DNA from: Rhodospirillales bacterium BBD 1991-14
GTDB lineage: Bacteria; Pseudomonadota; Alphaproteobacteria; Kiloniellales; Kiloniellaceae
Reading direction: 5' to 3'
Assembly: GCA_001657395.1 (NCBI GenBank)
Contig: LYSY01000008.1
Span: 354,921 to 418,920 of the forward strand
DNA length: 64,000 nt
Below, one piece after another: positions 1-7,715 of this stretch. Both the position numbers and the translations under genes were made by a program. The stretch's first letter is position 1. Every line of letters begins with the position of its first letter. A model generated the notes under the pieces. The model saw only the letters and a list, made by a program, of their open reading frames with translations. It did no database searches and was not told the origin of the DNA.

Positions 1-2
1 GC

Positions 3-230
3 GAAGGCCGTGCCGAGGGTCTTGATGCCGGGCGCGCCCTGGGATCGCTTCATGGCGCCCATGAAGTCTCCGAGAACATCCTGGAGCTTCTGGACCACCT
101 GGACGATGACCCGCAGATCTTGCGGAAGCTGCGCCGCCAGCTGCGCGCGGACCTGCGCCAGTACCAGACGAAAGTCGATGAGCTGGAGCGCATCGAGAAG
201 CGGATCGAGGCCGCGCGCGATGCGGCCTGA
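3..230 (+). CDS. Partial helical hypothetical protein, C-terminal end
   Basis: Only the last 75 codons are in the window; the frame is open from base 3 and stops with TGA at 228-230. The product is rich in Glu, Arg, Leu and Asp with heptad-like spacing and reads as a long helix or coiled coil ending in ERIEKRIEAARDAA. It lies 76 bases upstream of the DUF3560 gene on the same strand, so it is probably in the same transcription unit of the integrative element. No family is recognised, and the gene start is outside the window. Confidence 0.5.
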   Translation, partial: EGRAEGLDAGRALGSLHGAHEVSENILELLDHLDDDPQILRKLRRQLRADLRQYQTKVDELERIEKRIEAARDAA

Positions 231-306
231 CCGCAGCGGCCCGGCGGCGCTGGCACGCCGTCCGGGCCCGATCACAGCCAACCCCTTGCAACAGGAGAAA
301 CCGACC

Positions 307-1152
307 ATGACCGAGAACGATAAGACCAACTGGTACGAAGAGAAGCAAGAGCGGCGCCGGGAGCGCCTGGAGGCCCGTGCCGAGAGGGCGGACGCCGAGG
401 CGCGGCGGCGCTTCAAAGCGTCGGATGACGCAATCGCCGGCATTCCCCCGGGCCAGCCCATCCTTGTGGGCCATCACTCCGAAGGGCGACACCGGCGCGC
501 CCTCGATCGCTGCCACAACCACATGCGCAAGGGACTGGACGCCCAGAACGACGCCCGCCACCTGCGGGGCCAGGCTGCCGCGGTGGGTACGGGCGGCATC
601 AGCAGCGACGATCCGGAGGCTATCGCCAAGCTGCGCCAGAAATTGGCGAGGCGCGAAGAAGCGCAGCGCCTGATGGTCGCGACCAACAAGGCCTGGCGGA
701 CCTGGAACAAGAACCCGGAGGCGCCGGCGGCACGCAAGGCAATGGAGGCTCTGCCTCAGGCCATGCAGGAACGGGTCAGGGCCTATGATCCGGAGCAGTG
801 CTACAGCTGGGAGCGCAAAGGGCCTTTCCCAAGCTACAGCCTCAGCAACAACAATGCCGAGGTGCGGCGGCTGAAACAGCGCCTGGCGCAGCTGGAAGCT
901 GCGGCCGAGCGGCCCGCGGTGCCGGATGTCCAGGGCAAAGGCTATACCCTGCGCGAAAACCAGGACATCAACCGCATTCAGTTCCTCTTTGACGGCAAGC
1001 CGCCCCCCGCGGTGCGCCAGGAGCTGAAGGGTCGGGGATTTCGCTGGGCACGGTCGGAAGGCGCCTGGCAGCGTCAGCTGAACAACAGCGGACGCTGGGC
1101 CGCGCAATGCGTCGTCGACGACCTGGCAAAGCTCCAGGCCGAGGAGGACTGA
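307..1152 (+). CDS. DUF3560 domain protein of mobile elements
   Basis: A 281-residue protein with a charged Glu/Arg helix at residues 10-40, the DUF3560 signature PGQPILVGHHSE at about 48-59, a middle helical part, and a C-terminal module from about residue 220 that keeps the GYTLRENQDINRIQFLFDGK and GFRWARSEGAWQRQL segments usual in this family. The ATG at 307 is chosen because AGGAG lies at 292-296 and the domain begins just after it; the frame is open further upstream but with unrelated composition. DUF3560 proteins are common on plasmids, ICEs and prophages; their function is unknown. The next gene starts 3 bases after the stop, implying an operon. Confidence 0.85.
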   Translation: MTENDKTNWYEEKQERRRERLEARAERADAEARRRFKASDDAIAGIPPGQPILVGHHSEGRHRRALDRCHNHMRKGLDAQNDARHLRGQAAAVGTGGISSDDPEAIAKLRQKLARREEAQRLMVATNKAWRTWNKNPEAPAARKAMEALPQAMQERVRAYDPEQCYSWERKGPFPSYSLSNNNAEVRRLKQRLAQLEAAAERPAVPDVQGKGYTLRENQDINRIQFLFDGKPPPAVRQELKGRGFRWARSEGAWQRQLNNSGRWAAQCVVDDLAKLQAEED

Positions 1153-1155
1153 GCC

Positions 1156-1425
1156 ATGACCACAGACTACCAAAACGAACTGGTCGACCGCTGCGCTCCG
1201 CGTTGGGCCTGGGAGGTCATCGACGAAACGCTTGCCGCAGACGCTTTGTCCTCCGCCTTCGATCCGACCCTGCGCCAGCAAATCCAATTGGCACTCGAAG
1301 CCATGATCCAGGCCTGCGCCGGCGAGACCATCTGCGAAGAGTGCGGTGAGAGCGTAGAGGAGATCATCGGCTGTCCGGACGGCGCAGAGATTTGCCAAGA
1401 CTGCTTTGACGCGGGTCACCACTGA
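1156..1425 (+). CDS. Small protein with two CxxC pairs
   Basis: 89 residues. Cysteines at 60, 63, 73, 80 and 83 form a CxxC-x16-CxxC arrangement that could bind zinc. The N-terminal half is helical and acidic. It starts 3 bases after the DUF3560 stop, so the two are probably translated from one mRNA, and a strong hairpin follows 11 bases after its stop. No family is recognised; a role as a small zinc-binding accessory protein of the element is an inference. Confidence 0.6.
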   Translation: MTTDYQNELVDRCAPRWAWEVIDETLAADALSSAFDPTLRQQIQLALEAMIQACAGETICEECGESVEEIIGCPDGAEICQDCFDAGHH

Positions 1426-1436
1426 CCCACCACCTA

Positions 1437-1458
1437 GGCGGGGGCTTCGGCCCCCGCC
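1437..1458 (+). terminator. Hairpin with UUCG loop after the CxxC gene
   Basis: A perfect 9-bp GC stem closed by a TTCG tetraloop, followed by GTTTCTG. The stem is very stable, but the T tract is short, so this is either an intrinsic terminator or a processing/stability hairpin between the DUF3560/CxxC pair and the downstream HTH gene. Confidence 0.55.
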
Positions 1459-1482
1459 GTTTCTGTGATAGGAGTCCCGCTC

Positions 1483-1680
1483 ATGAGCACCGACCTGAAG
1501 AAGGCCCGCGAGACCTTGGGCCTGACCCAAGAGCAGATCGCTACCCGCCTGGGCATCACCCGGAAGTGGTGGGGCACGATGGAGCGGGGCCAGGCGGCGG
1601 TGCCGCCGACCGTCGCCCTGGCCGTTGCCCAGCTGCTCACACTGCACGCTCAAAACCCGTCTCCCCCTTCGTCCGACTGA
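1483..1680 (+). CDS. Small helix-turn-helix protein (XRE-like)
   Basis: 65 residues made almost entirely of one HTH: KKARETLGLTQEQIATRLGI followed by a recognition helix around TRKWWGTMERGQ. ATG 1483 has AGGAG at 1470-1474; an in-frame GTG at 1465 precedes the Shine-Dalgarno and is rejected. It is convergent with the helicase gene and overlaps its 3' end by 31 bases. It is probably a local transcriptional regulator of the element. Confidence 0.7.
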   Translation: MSTDLKKARETLGLTQEQIATRLGITRKWWGTMERGQAAVPPTVALAVAQLLTLHAQNPSPPSSD

Positions 1681-3509
1681 GCGGGCGGGATCACCTGGTC
1701 GTAGGGAACCAGTACGCAGCGCGAGGCGACGCCGGCGAAGCGCAGGTTGCCCCGCTGCGCCCCCTGGACGCGCTCCAGGGCCTGGACCCAGACGCCGGTG
1801 GTCCCGGCGCGCTTCGACCAGATCGTGTCCCTCAGCAGCCCCGCCAGGCCGTTGTGGCTGTTGGCGAAGGCGACCCACTCCCCTTCCGGCTTGGCGCGCC
1901 CGCCCGCTGGGTTCAAGACATAGCGCATGCCATAGGTGCCGAGGACTTCCTGCGCCTTGCTGGCGCCGCCTAGACCGATCTGTTCGCTGCCGCGCCCCGA
2001 GGCCTCCAGGATGAAGGCGCCCACTGTCGTCTTGGTGCCGTCGCGGTAGGCATCGAGGACGGAGGTGCGGAGGTGGTCGATCAGGTAGTCGTGGTTGCTC
2101 ACCGCGTCCCGCGTCTCGGCGAGCGCCGCGGCCTTCAGTTTGTCGGCCCAGCCCTTCAGGACTTCGCTGTCGGGCGGGTGGTCGTCGAGCACCAGGTCGG
2201 CGCAGGCCAGGAGCGTGCCGAAGACATCGGCGCCGCGCCCGCCGTGCCCGGCGTTGACCGCGAGCTCCTGGCGGTAGGCGTCCAGGGTCTCGGCGAAGCG
2301 CGGCCACTGGTCGAGCATGCGCCGCCTGAGACGCGCGCCGAGCGCGCCCATAGACTTGGCGTCCATCTTCGGCGGGTCGGTGGCGTCGAGCCGCTGCAGG
2401 TCCATGATCGCCATGCGGCTGCGGTCCTGCGACTGCAGCGGCGGAATCAGGATGGAGGAAAACAGGAAGCAGGACCGCGCGACGAACTCGCTGCCGACGT
2501 GGTCCGCACCGCCGCGCAGCATCAGCGATCCGCTCGCCGCCAGGCGGGCCAGTTCCACCACCTTGTTGACACGGCGATTGTCCTCTTCGGCTTCGAGCTC
2601 GTCGAAGGCCACCGGCAGGGAGGCATGGCCGAGCTTCTGCCAGATGCCCGCCGGTGTCGCATCGGCGACCGAGACCAGGCCCTCGCCCAGAACCCAGCCG
2701 ATGAGCTTGTGCAAGGTCGATTTGCCCGAGGCCGCATCGCCGGTGACCCAGGCGAGCGGGCGCCAGTCCAGGGCGCCGCCGACGATGGCCGCCGCGACCC
2801 AGCCCAGCAGCAGCTGCGCATCGGTGTCGCCGCGCTTCCAATTCCAGGTACTCAGCAGCGCCAGGAGCTCCGGGCCCGGCCCGGCGTCGCCGGCGGCGAC
2901 GGCCTGGTCGCAGGGCCGGGGCTGCGCAGCGGCGGCGGGGTAGACGTACTTGCCGTCCGGCCCGGGGGCTTCGATCTCCGGGCGGGTGTGGGTCGCGATC
3001 ACTTCGCCGGGCGGTCTTGACCGGATCAGCCCGTCGCCGACGTGGAACACGAGCTCGCCGGTTTCGCTGAGCCAGGCGCCGGGCCCGCGCGTGCGGCCCA
3101 TGACATTCCACACGCCGCGTTTCGCCGCCGCCTCCATCAGCGCTTCGGCTGCCTGTTCGGGGCGCCATCCGGTCACCGCGCCTGACCTGTCGTGGCGCGG
3201 CCAGTGCGTGTAGAGCTCGTCGATCTCCATGCCGAACAAGCCCTGAATGTCAAGGCGTCCATGCTCGCGGGCCTTCAGCTCGCGCAGCTGGCGCGACGCA
3301 TCGAGGTAGTAGTAGTAGCCGCCGTTGATGCCCAAGGGCTTGACGGGGCAGTCGTCAGGCAGCCTGCCCTTGCGCCTTGGGTTCACCGGCTGGTTGGGCC
3401 CTTCCGGCTCCGCCGGCGGCGGATCTTCCGGCGCCGGCGGCATGATCTCCCGCGCGTTGTCCATCACGCTGCGCACGGCGGCGATCCCGCTGTCTTCGGC
3501 GTCACTCAT
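1650..3509 (-). CDS. P-loop replicative helicase/ATPase of the element
   Basis: 619 residues. The first 60 are Pro-rich; a Walker A motif GDAASGKST sits at 257-265 and a Walker B PVAFDELE at 299-306, followed by a sensor-like stretch. The layout (N-terminal specificity region, central AAA/SF3-like ATPase) fits the DUF927/phage primase-helicase ATPases that unwind element DNA during replication. ATG 3509 lies inside the end of the preceding small membrane-protein gene (8-base overlap); the open frame further upstream is in another gene's sequence and is rejected. It is the last gene of the long minus-strand operon that also holds a Toprim primase. The exact superfamily is uncertain. Confidence 0.7.
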   Translation of the reverse strand: MSDAEDSGIAAVRSVMDNAREIMPPAPEDPPPAEPEGPNQPVNPRRKGRLPDDCPVKPLGINGGYYYYLDASRQLRELKAREHGRLDIQGLFGMEIDELYTHWPRHDRSGAVTGWRPEQAAEALMEAAAKRGVWNVMGRTRGPGAWLSETGELVFHVGDGLIRSRPPGEVIATHTRPEIEAPGPDGKYVYPAAAAQPRPCDQAVAAGDAGPGPELLALLSTWNWKRGDTDAQLLLGWVAAAIVGGALDWRPLAWVTGDAASGKSTLHKLIGWVLGEGLVSVADATPAGIWQKLGHASLPVAFDELEAEEDNRRVNKVVELARLAASGSLMLRGGADHVGSEFVARSCFLFSSILIPPLQSQDRSRMAIMDLQRLDATDPPKMDAKSMGALGARLRRRMLDQWPRFAETLDAYRQELAVNAGHGGRGADVFGTLLACADLVLDDHPPDSEVLKGWADKLKAAALAETRDAVSNHDYLIDHLRTSVLDAYRDGTKTTVGAFILEASGRGSEQIGLGGASKAQEVLGTYGMRYVLNPAGGRAKPEGEWVAFANSHNGLAGLLRDTIWSKRAGTTGVWVQALERVQGAQRGNLRFAGVASRCVLVPYDQVIPPAQSDEGGDGF

Positions 3510-3840
3510 CGGACAGGTCCCGCAAGTGGGCGCCAAGGCCGTGGTGGCGCACGCAGGCAAGCTCCGGGGAGAAGATCTCCACCACGACGCTGCTATCGCC
3601 GGCGTCGCCGATGAAATAGGGCGCGAAGCCCTGGACCTCTTCGTCGAAGACGACCGCCGCGACCCCACAGCGCATGACCGGGATGTCGATCTCGCCCTGG
3701 GCCGGCGAGGCTTCGGCGGCCAGAACACCCAGCAGGAAAGCATAAACTCCAGTGAGCACGAGGATCGTGCGGATCGCCCACTTCCAGCGTGTTTCGGTTG
3801 GGCGCATCGCACCGATCACAAGATTGTGCAGCCAGGTCAT
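3502..3840 (-). CDS. Small single-pass membrane or secreted protein
   Basis: 112 residues with one hydrophobic segment at about 23-42 (WAIRTILVLTGVYAFLLGVL) followed by AEASPAQ, which could be a signal-peptide cleavage region or a membrane anchor. The rest is soluble and has two cysteines. It overlaps the methyltransferase stop by 4 bases and the helicase start by 8 bases, so it is translationally coupled to both. Function unknown. Confidence 0.55.
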   Translation of the reverse strand: MTWLHNLVIGAMRPTETRWKWAIRTILVLTGVYAFLLGVLAAEASPAQGEIDIPVMRCGVAAVVFDEEVQGFAPYFIGDAGDSSVVVEIFSPELACVRHHGLGAHLRDLSDE

Positions 3841-4544
3841 GCTGCGGCTTCCATGATCGCGTGACCGATGACCTCGGCCATGTGCGGTGGGTTGCTGTCT
3901 CCAAGCGCTTCTATGCGCTCCTTTCTGGTCTTGCCGCCTTCTCCGGCAGACCGAGCATCCACTGGTAGAGATCCGAGCTTATGCGGGTCCCAATCACCTC
4001 TGGCATCTGCTGCCCTCTTGACCCGCTCAATCGCGGATGGAACCGACTTCCAGGCGAGCGCCAGTCGCGACACGCAGGCGCCGGCAAGTATGAACACTCG
4101 CCGGCGAAGATAAGGCGCACCAACATCGCAAGCCGCAAACTCAAGTCGGGCTGAGCTGTACCCAGACGCACAAAGGTCACCAGCGACTTGGGTTTCCCAC
4201 GCCTTGTTTCCGGGTGGCTGTTCCACGACAACCCATTCTGCTGCCATGTCGTCGCGGCGGATGATGGCGAGCATGGTGGGCCACAACGATGTGCCAGACC
4301 GCCGGCCGTGCACGGCTGCGGCAACCGACGTAGCTTGGCACGGTGGCCCGCCGATGACGATTTCAACCTCGACTGAGGGACAGGAACGCACGTCGTCATA
4401 GATGGGAACCTCCGGAAACCGCTTGGCCAGCTCTACCCGGCGCTCGGCTTTGATCTCGCAAAGCGCGGCCACCTTAATCCCGGCACGCTGCAGTCCGAGC
4501 GCATGACACCCGATGCAGGAGAACAGATCGAGCGCACGCATCAC
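3837..4544 (-). CDS. Orphan DNA cytosine-C5 methyltransferase
   Basis: 235 residues, short for the family. Motif I ALDLFSCIG at 4-12 binds S-adenosylmethionine; motif IV GGPPCQ at 65-70 carries the catalytic Cys69; motif VI appears as VVVEQPPG with Glu108; motif VIII is RRRVFI at 147-152; motif X-like HMAEVIGHAI is near the C terminus. The target-recognition region between VIII and X is small. No restriction endonuclease is encoded next to it, so it probably modifies element DNA to evade host restriction or to mark replication, as orphan phage methylases do. ATGA overlaps with both neighbours place it in the replication operon. Confidence 0.85.
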   Translation of the reverse strand: MMRALDLFSCIGCHALGLQRAGIKVAALCEIKAERRVELAKRFPEVPIYDDVRSCPSVEVEIVIGGPPCQATSVAAAVHGRRSGTSLWPTMLAIIRRDDMAAEWVVVEQPPGNKAWETQVAGDLCASGYSSARLEFAACDVGAPYLRRRVFILAGACVSRLALAWKSVPSAIERVKRAADARGDWDPHKLGSLPVDARSAGEGGKTRKERIEALGDSNPPHMAEVIGHAIMEAAA

Positions 4545-5614
4545 GCCACCCCCTCTTCCCGGCCCGACTGCCGCAGCAGGTCGTTCACGTCCTTCACGCC
4601 CTTCGGCGGGGCGAAGACGAAGACGCGCTTGCCGGCCTTAAAAAAGTGATCGATGGCCCGGGTCAGGTCGGCGGCGGCCTTCTTGTTGGCCCCGTCGTTC
4701 TGCTGGGCGATGTGGACCGCGCTCACCTGGTCGGGCAGCACCAGTTCCGCCATGGCGCCCAGCGAGACGGCGCAGAGCACCATGCGCGACGGGTCGGCGA
4801 CGGCGCAGGTCAGGCCGTCCTCGATGCCCTCCGAGATCGTCACCGCCGAGCCCTCAGGCACCTGGAACAGGCTCTTGTTCGCCGCCCCCTTCCACAGCCG
4901 GACGCAGCCGCCCTGATAGAGCCCGAGGGTGCGCTTGGCGTCGCGCAGCGGCGCCTTGGTCACCCGCCCGTTGCGGTGGACCTGCAGGAAGGTGCGATGC
5001 ACGGCTAAGAACTGGCCTTGCGGCCCGACGACGGCCGCCACCATGCCGGGCCAGGCAGTCTGGGTTTCGACCGAGTAGAGCTCCGGGTGATAGACCAGGG
5101 AGCGCGGCATGCGCGGCAGCCGCGCCAGGTCGATGCCGCGTTCGTCGCGCAGGTAGCGCTCCGCCGGCGTGCCGGCGATGGGCTGGGCCGAGAGATAAAG
5201 GCGCTGCGCCTGGCGCCGCCGCCGCTCGCGCTGCTCTTGCGCCCTGGCCTGCGCCTGGCGCTGTGCCGCTGCGGCCTCGCGCTTGCGGATCTGCAGCTGC
5301 TGCGGGGTCGCATCCTCCAGGCCAAGCCAGCGCTTGGCCCAGGCCACCGCGTCTTTCTTGTCGATCTGGCCGAGGTAGGCGACCAAGTCGAGGGCGTCGC
5401 CCTTGTCCCCCGTCGCGAACTCCGACCAGATGCCCCGCTTGGCGCCGGCAACGCAGATCCGGAAGGAGCCCGGATGCCGGTCCTCGCGGATCGGGTTCAA
5501 GACCACGTAGTCGCCGCTTTCGATGTGCCCGCCCGGGCAGAGCTGTTGCAGCAAGGCGTCCAGCTGATGCGTCAGCATGGCGACTAGGTCCTTGATGTCC
5601 ACGGGCCGGGTCAT
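4541..5614 (-). CDS. Toprim-domain DNA primase-like protein
   Basis: 357 residues. The N-terminal part resembles the zinc-finger-like module of phage primases (LNPIREDRHPGSFRI and WSEFATGDKGDALDLVAYL) but without the usual zinc cysteines; a Gln/Arg coiled coil follows at about 105-145. The C-terminal Toprim region has the Glu motif TISEGIEDGLT and the final KDVNDLL, but the DxD motif reads QQND. ATG 5614 (MTRPVDIKD) is chosen; the longer frame covers the upstream structured segment. It probably synthesises or licenses primers together with the downstream helicase. A 4-base overlap couples it to the methyltransferase gene. Confidence 0.75.
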   Translation of the reverse strand: MTRPVDIKDLVAMLTHQLDALLQQLCPGGHIESGDYVVLNPIREDRHPGSFRICVAGAKRGIWSEFATGDKGDALDLVAYLGQIDKKDAVAWAKRWLGLEDATPQQLQIRKREAAAAQRQAQARAQEQRERRRRQAQRLYLSAQPIAGTPAERYLRDERGIDLARLPRMPRSLVYHPELYSVETQTAWPGMVAAVVGPQGQFLAVHRTFLQVHRNGRVTKAPLRDAKRTLGLYQGGCVRLWKGAANKSLFQVPEGSAVTISEGIEDGLTCAVADPSRMVLCAVSLGAMAELVLPDQVSAVHIAQQNDGANKKAAADLTRAIDHFFKAGKRVFVFAPPKGVKDVNDLLRQSGREEGVA

Positions 5615-5805
5615 GGTGATGCGTCCCTGGGGCTTCGTCCGAAGGGCTCTCCCGAAAAGGCGGCGGTGCGGCCGCAATTGGCAGGGACAGCCGCACCGCC
5701 GAGTTCCAGGGAGAAACGCCCGTTGGGCGGTGGCGGCGCGTGGGGAGCGCCGCCCTTCACGGCGCGGGGGACGCGCCGGAAGCCCGATGTCGGCAGGCCG
5801 CTCAC
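5611..5805 (-). CDS. Doubtful Pro-rich reading frame over a structured segment
   Basis: A 64-residue frame starting with GTG that overlaps the preceding stop (GTGA) and ending in an ATGA overlap with the primase start. The product (RVPRAVKGGAPHAPPPP in its first third) is Pro, Gly and Ala rich with no fold signal. It resembles the Ash/Icd-like frames of P4- and P1-type phages, which lie over RNA-structured leaders. The precise overlaps argue for translation or at least ribosome transit; the composition argues that the RNA structure is what is selected. Confidence 0.3.
   Translation of the reverse strand: MSGLPTSGFRRVPRAVKGGAPHAPPPPNGRFSLELGGAAVPANCGRTAAFSGEPFGRSPRDASP
5732..5777 (-). ncRNA. 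Candidate c4-like antisense/leader RNA core
   Basis: Read on the minus strand, two adjacent GC hairpins occur: a 6-bp stem at 5761-5777 (GGCGCG/CGCGCC) and an 8-bp stem at 5732-5754 (GGCGGCGC/GCGCCGCC), joined by GTGAAG. A third, 12-bp inverted repeat (5661-5672 with 5690-5701) follows just before the primase gene. The two-hairpin layout with a GTGAA linker and its place just upstream of a primase gene recall the c4/CI immunity RNAs of phages P1 and P4. The resemblance is from memory and was not tested by covariance search. Confidence 0.35.
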
Positions 5806-6563
5806 GCGGCCGCCTCGTCTTGGTGGATGGAGCCGTCGGGGTTACGCACCACCGTGATCGCCTCGCCGACCTGCACGATGTAGCCCTTCTCCGCTAGGTA
5901 GCGCAGGCGCCGCAGCAGGCCCGCGTGCTCGATGCCGGTCTCCATGGCGAGCGCCCTGGGCGTGAGCCCGGGGTTCTCGATGACCGCCGTCAGGACCTGG
6001 TCCTCCAGCTCGTCGAGCGGATCGGGATCGTCGGGGTCGCCCGCCGGCGCCGACGGCTGCGTCGCCTGTGCCGCGGGAGCAGGCGCTGAAGAGGCTAGCG
6101 CCTGCCCCCCCCCGGGCGGCTTCGCAGCGGGGTGAGCGCCACCCGCCTCCGGCTCTTCCGGACGCGGCGGGAACGCCGGCAGCGTGACGATCAACTGCTG
6201 TTCATCCTCTTCGACCTGGAACTCGGTGTCGGTGGACGGACAGCGCCAATCCGGCAGCCCCTCCCAAATGGGAATGAGGATGTTCGCCATTGTGCACTGC
6301 TTATGCCTCAGCAGCGTGTAGACCATGTCGCTGTCGTCAGCCCGTGCCGGGGCGAGCATCACGGTTCCCGCGTCGTCGCTGTTGCCGATGTGAAGGGCGA
6401 AGCGTTCGCCGGTTTCCCAGCCAAGCCGCTCCAGAACATCGCCGCCCATCGCGAACCGAACAGTGGCGTAACCGTCCTTCGTCACACTGATGGCGACCCT
6501 GACCCCGTGCAACCTTGCGCCAACATTCTGGCGACGCGGCCGCTTCAACCTCTCGAAACCCAT
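5802..6563 (-). CDS. Hypothetical protein with C-terminal winged-helix
   Basis: 253 residues. The N-terminal third is beta-rich (VRVAISVTKDGYATVRF), a Pro/Ala/Gly-rich linker spans about 130-175, and the last 70 residues (LEDQVLTAVIENPGLTPRAL, then a LLRRLRYLAEKGYI helix) form a plausible winged-helix DNA-binding domain. It overlaps the upstream 83-residue gene by one base (TAATG). Position next to the primase suggests an initiator or regulator of element replication; this is inferred from context only. Confidence 0.6.
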   Translation of the reverse strand: MGFERLKRPRRQNVGARLHGVRVAISVTKDGYATVRFAMGGDVLERLGWETGERFALHIGNSDDAGTVMLAPARADDSDMVYTLLRHKQCTMANILIPIWEGLPDWRCPSTDTEFQVEEDEQQLIVTLPAFPPRPEEPEAGGAHPAAKPPGGGQALASSAPAPAAQATQPSAPAGDPDDPDPLDELEDQVLTAVIENPGLTPRALAMETGIEHAGLLRRLRYLAEKGYIVQVGEAITVVRNPDGSIHQDEAAA

Positions 6564-6814
6564 TATCCCGTCTCCTCACTTGCTTGGACGAGGCCCGAGG
6601 CTTCGACGGCGCGATCCGCCTTGTCGAGCTCGGACCAAAGGTGTGCCAGGCCTGCAGAGATTGCCGCGCAGCGGATGCCGTCTTTCGCGCAGCCGTCGCG
6701 ACTGCGCGCCTTACAGTCGGGGCAGCGGGTCGTGCGCGCGGCCGCCACCACCCTGTCCAGCTGTTGGAGGACCGGGGCGTACTCCGCCGGGATCGGCTTG
6801 CGGTGCCCGCTCAT
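6563..6814 (-). CDS. Small Cys-rich hypothetical protein
   Basis: 83 residues with the pattern CPDCKARSRDGCAKDGIRC at about 27-45, a likely zinc knuckle similar to those in other small phage proteins, followed by a helical tail. ATG 6814 overlaps the preceding stop (ATGA). The longer open frame upstream runs through the previous gene and is not used. Function unknown. Confidence 0.6.
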   Translation of the reverse strand: MSGHRKPIPAEYAPVLQQLDRVVAAARTTRCPDCKARSRDGCAKDGIRCAAISAGLAHLWSELDKADRAVEASGLVQASEETG

Positions 6815-7125
6815 GCCGCTGCCCCTCCGCCAGGGGGTCGGACGTTCGGGTCGCGGTCGTCGTTGTCGATGCGGTAGCCGAGTTCTTCGAGGCGCGCGCA
6901 CAGCATCGGCGCCTCGGCCTCCAGGATCTGCAGGCGCGCAAAGGCGCGCTCGAACCACAGCCGCTCGCGCTCCTGAAACGCCACGCGGGTCGCCGGGTCG
7001 TTGCTCTCTTCGGTCGCCTCGCGCCGGGCCTCGCGCGCCTGGAAGACGCAGGCGATGAGCTCCCAGGTCTTGATGGAGGCGAGTTCGGCCAGCACCAGGG
7101 CCTGTTGTTCCTGCCCGCCGCTCAT
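6811..7125 (-). CDS. Helical hypothetical protein
   Basis: 104 residues, predicted almost wholly helical and Ala/Glu/Arg rich, with a disordered C-terminal PPGGGAAA tail. It is coupled at both ends by ATGA overlaps to its neighbours in the minus-strand operon. No family recognised. Confidence 0.55.
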   Translation of the reverse strand: MSGGQEQQALVLAELASIKTWELIACVFQAREARREATEESNDPATRVAFQERERLWFERAFARLQILEAEAPMLCARLEELGYRIDNDDRDPNVRPPGGGAAA

Positions 7126-7322
7126 GACGTCTTCGACCAGCTGCCGCCGCGGCGGACCCAGGTCTCGCCGGTGCGTTTGTGCTTGACCGTGAAGATGCCC
7201 CGCTGGTAGGGCCGCCCGTCCACCAGGTTCATCGCCGCCTTGCGGGTCGCACTGCGCCCGACGATCCGCCCGAAATACTCAGGGGAGTTCTGCTTGCAGC
7301 TCCAGGGCCTGGTGTCAGCCAT
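7122..7322 (-). CDS. Small basic hypothetical protein
   Basis: 66 residues, strongly basic (many Arg/Lys), with an RIVGRSATRKAAMNL segment and a C-terminal GETWVRRGG strand pair. It overlaps the preceding gene by 8 bases and the following one by 4. Its size and charge would suit a nucleic-acid-binding accessory protein, but no family is recognised. Confidence 0.5.
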   Translation of the reverse strand: MADTRPWSCKQNSPEYFGRIVGRSATRKAAMNLVDGRPYQRGIFTVKHKRTGETWVRRGGSWSKTS

Positions 7323-7668
7323 CGCCGGTCTCCCGGCTCAGGCCCAGGCGGTGCATGCGCGCGGTGACCGATTGCGGATAGCGCCCGAGAATGTCGGCGA
7401 TCTCCCGGGTCTGCAGCCAGCCGTGGCAGAGCCTCAGCACGTCGTCTTCGCGCGCCGTGTACTCGCGGCGCAGCCCTGCCCGGGCCCGTCCGCGGCCGGG
7501 GTGTGTTTCACGGGGAACGTTTCTTCGCGGATCGCCGCTGTGATCCGATGCCGCCTCCAGCTTGGGCCAGGTGCGCCGGCCCCAACCGTAGAGCCACAGG
7601 GCGCGCTGAGCCGAACCACGCAGGTGGGGGTTGACCGACTGCGGCCTTCCCATGATCCGGGCGGTCAT
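7315..7668 (-). CDS. SANT/GcrA-like helix-turn-helix protein
   Basis: 117 residues from ATG 7668. The C-terminal half (EYTAREDDVLRLCHGWLQTR and EIADILGRYPQSVTARMHRL) is a Myb/SANT- or GcrA-like tri-helix that reads DNA. The open frame extends to 7800, but that part runs through tRNA-Pro, so the start is placed downstream of the tRNA; ATG 7653 is an alternative and neither has a strong Shine-Dalgarno. It is probably a regulator within the element's early operon. Confidence 0.6.
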   Translation of the reverse strand: MTARIMGRPQSVNPHLRGSAQRALWLYGWGRRTWPKLEAASDHSGDPRRNVPRETHPGRGRARAGLRREYTAREDDVLRLCHGWLQTREIADILGRYPQSVTARMHRLGLSRETGDG

Positions 7669-7715
7669 GCCCTGCAGCACGAAGAAGCTGCCCGGTTGCC
7701 TGGGCTGGCCGGATG

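Noticed and set aside
2073..3020. 315-codon plus-strand frame opposite the helicase
   Set aside because: The minus strand holds Walker A and B motifs; this frame is its shadow.
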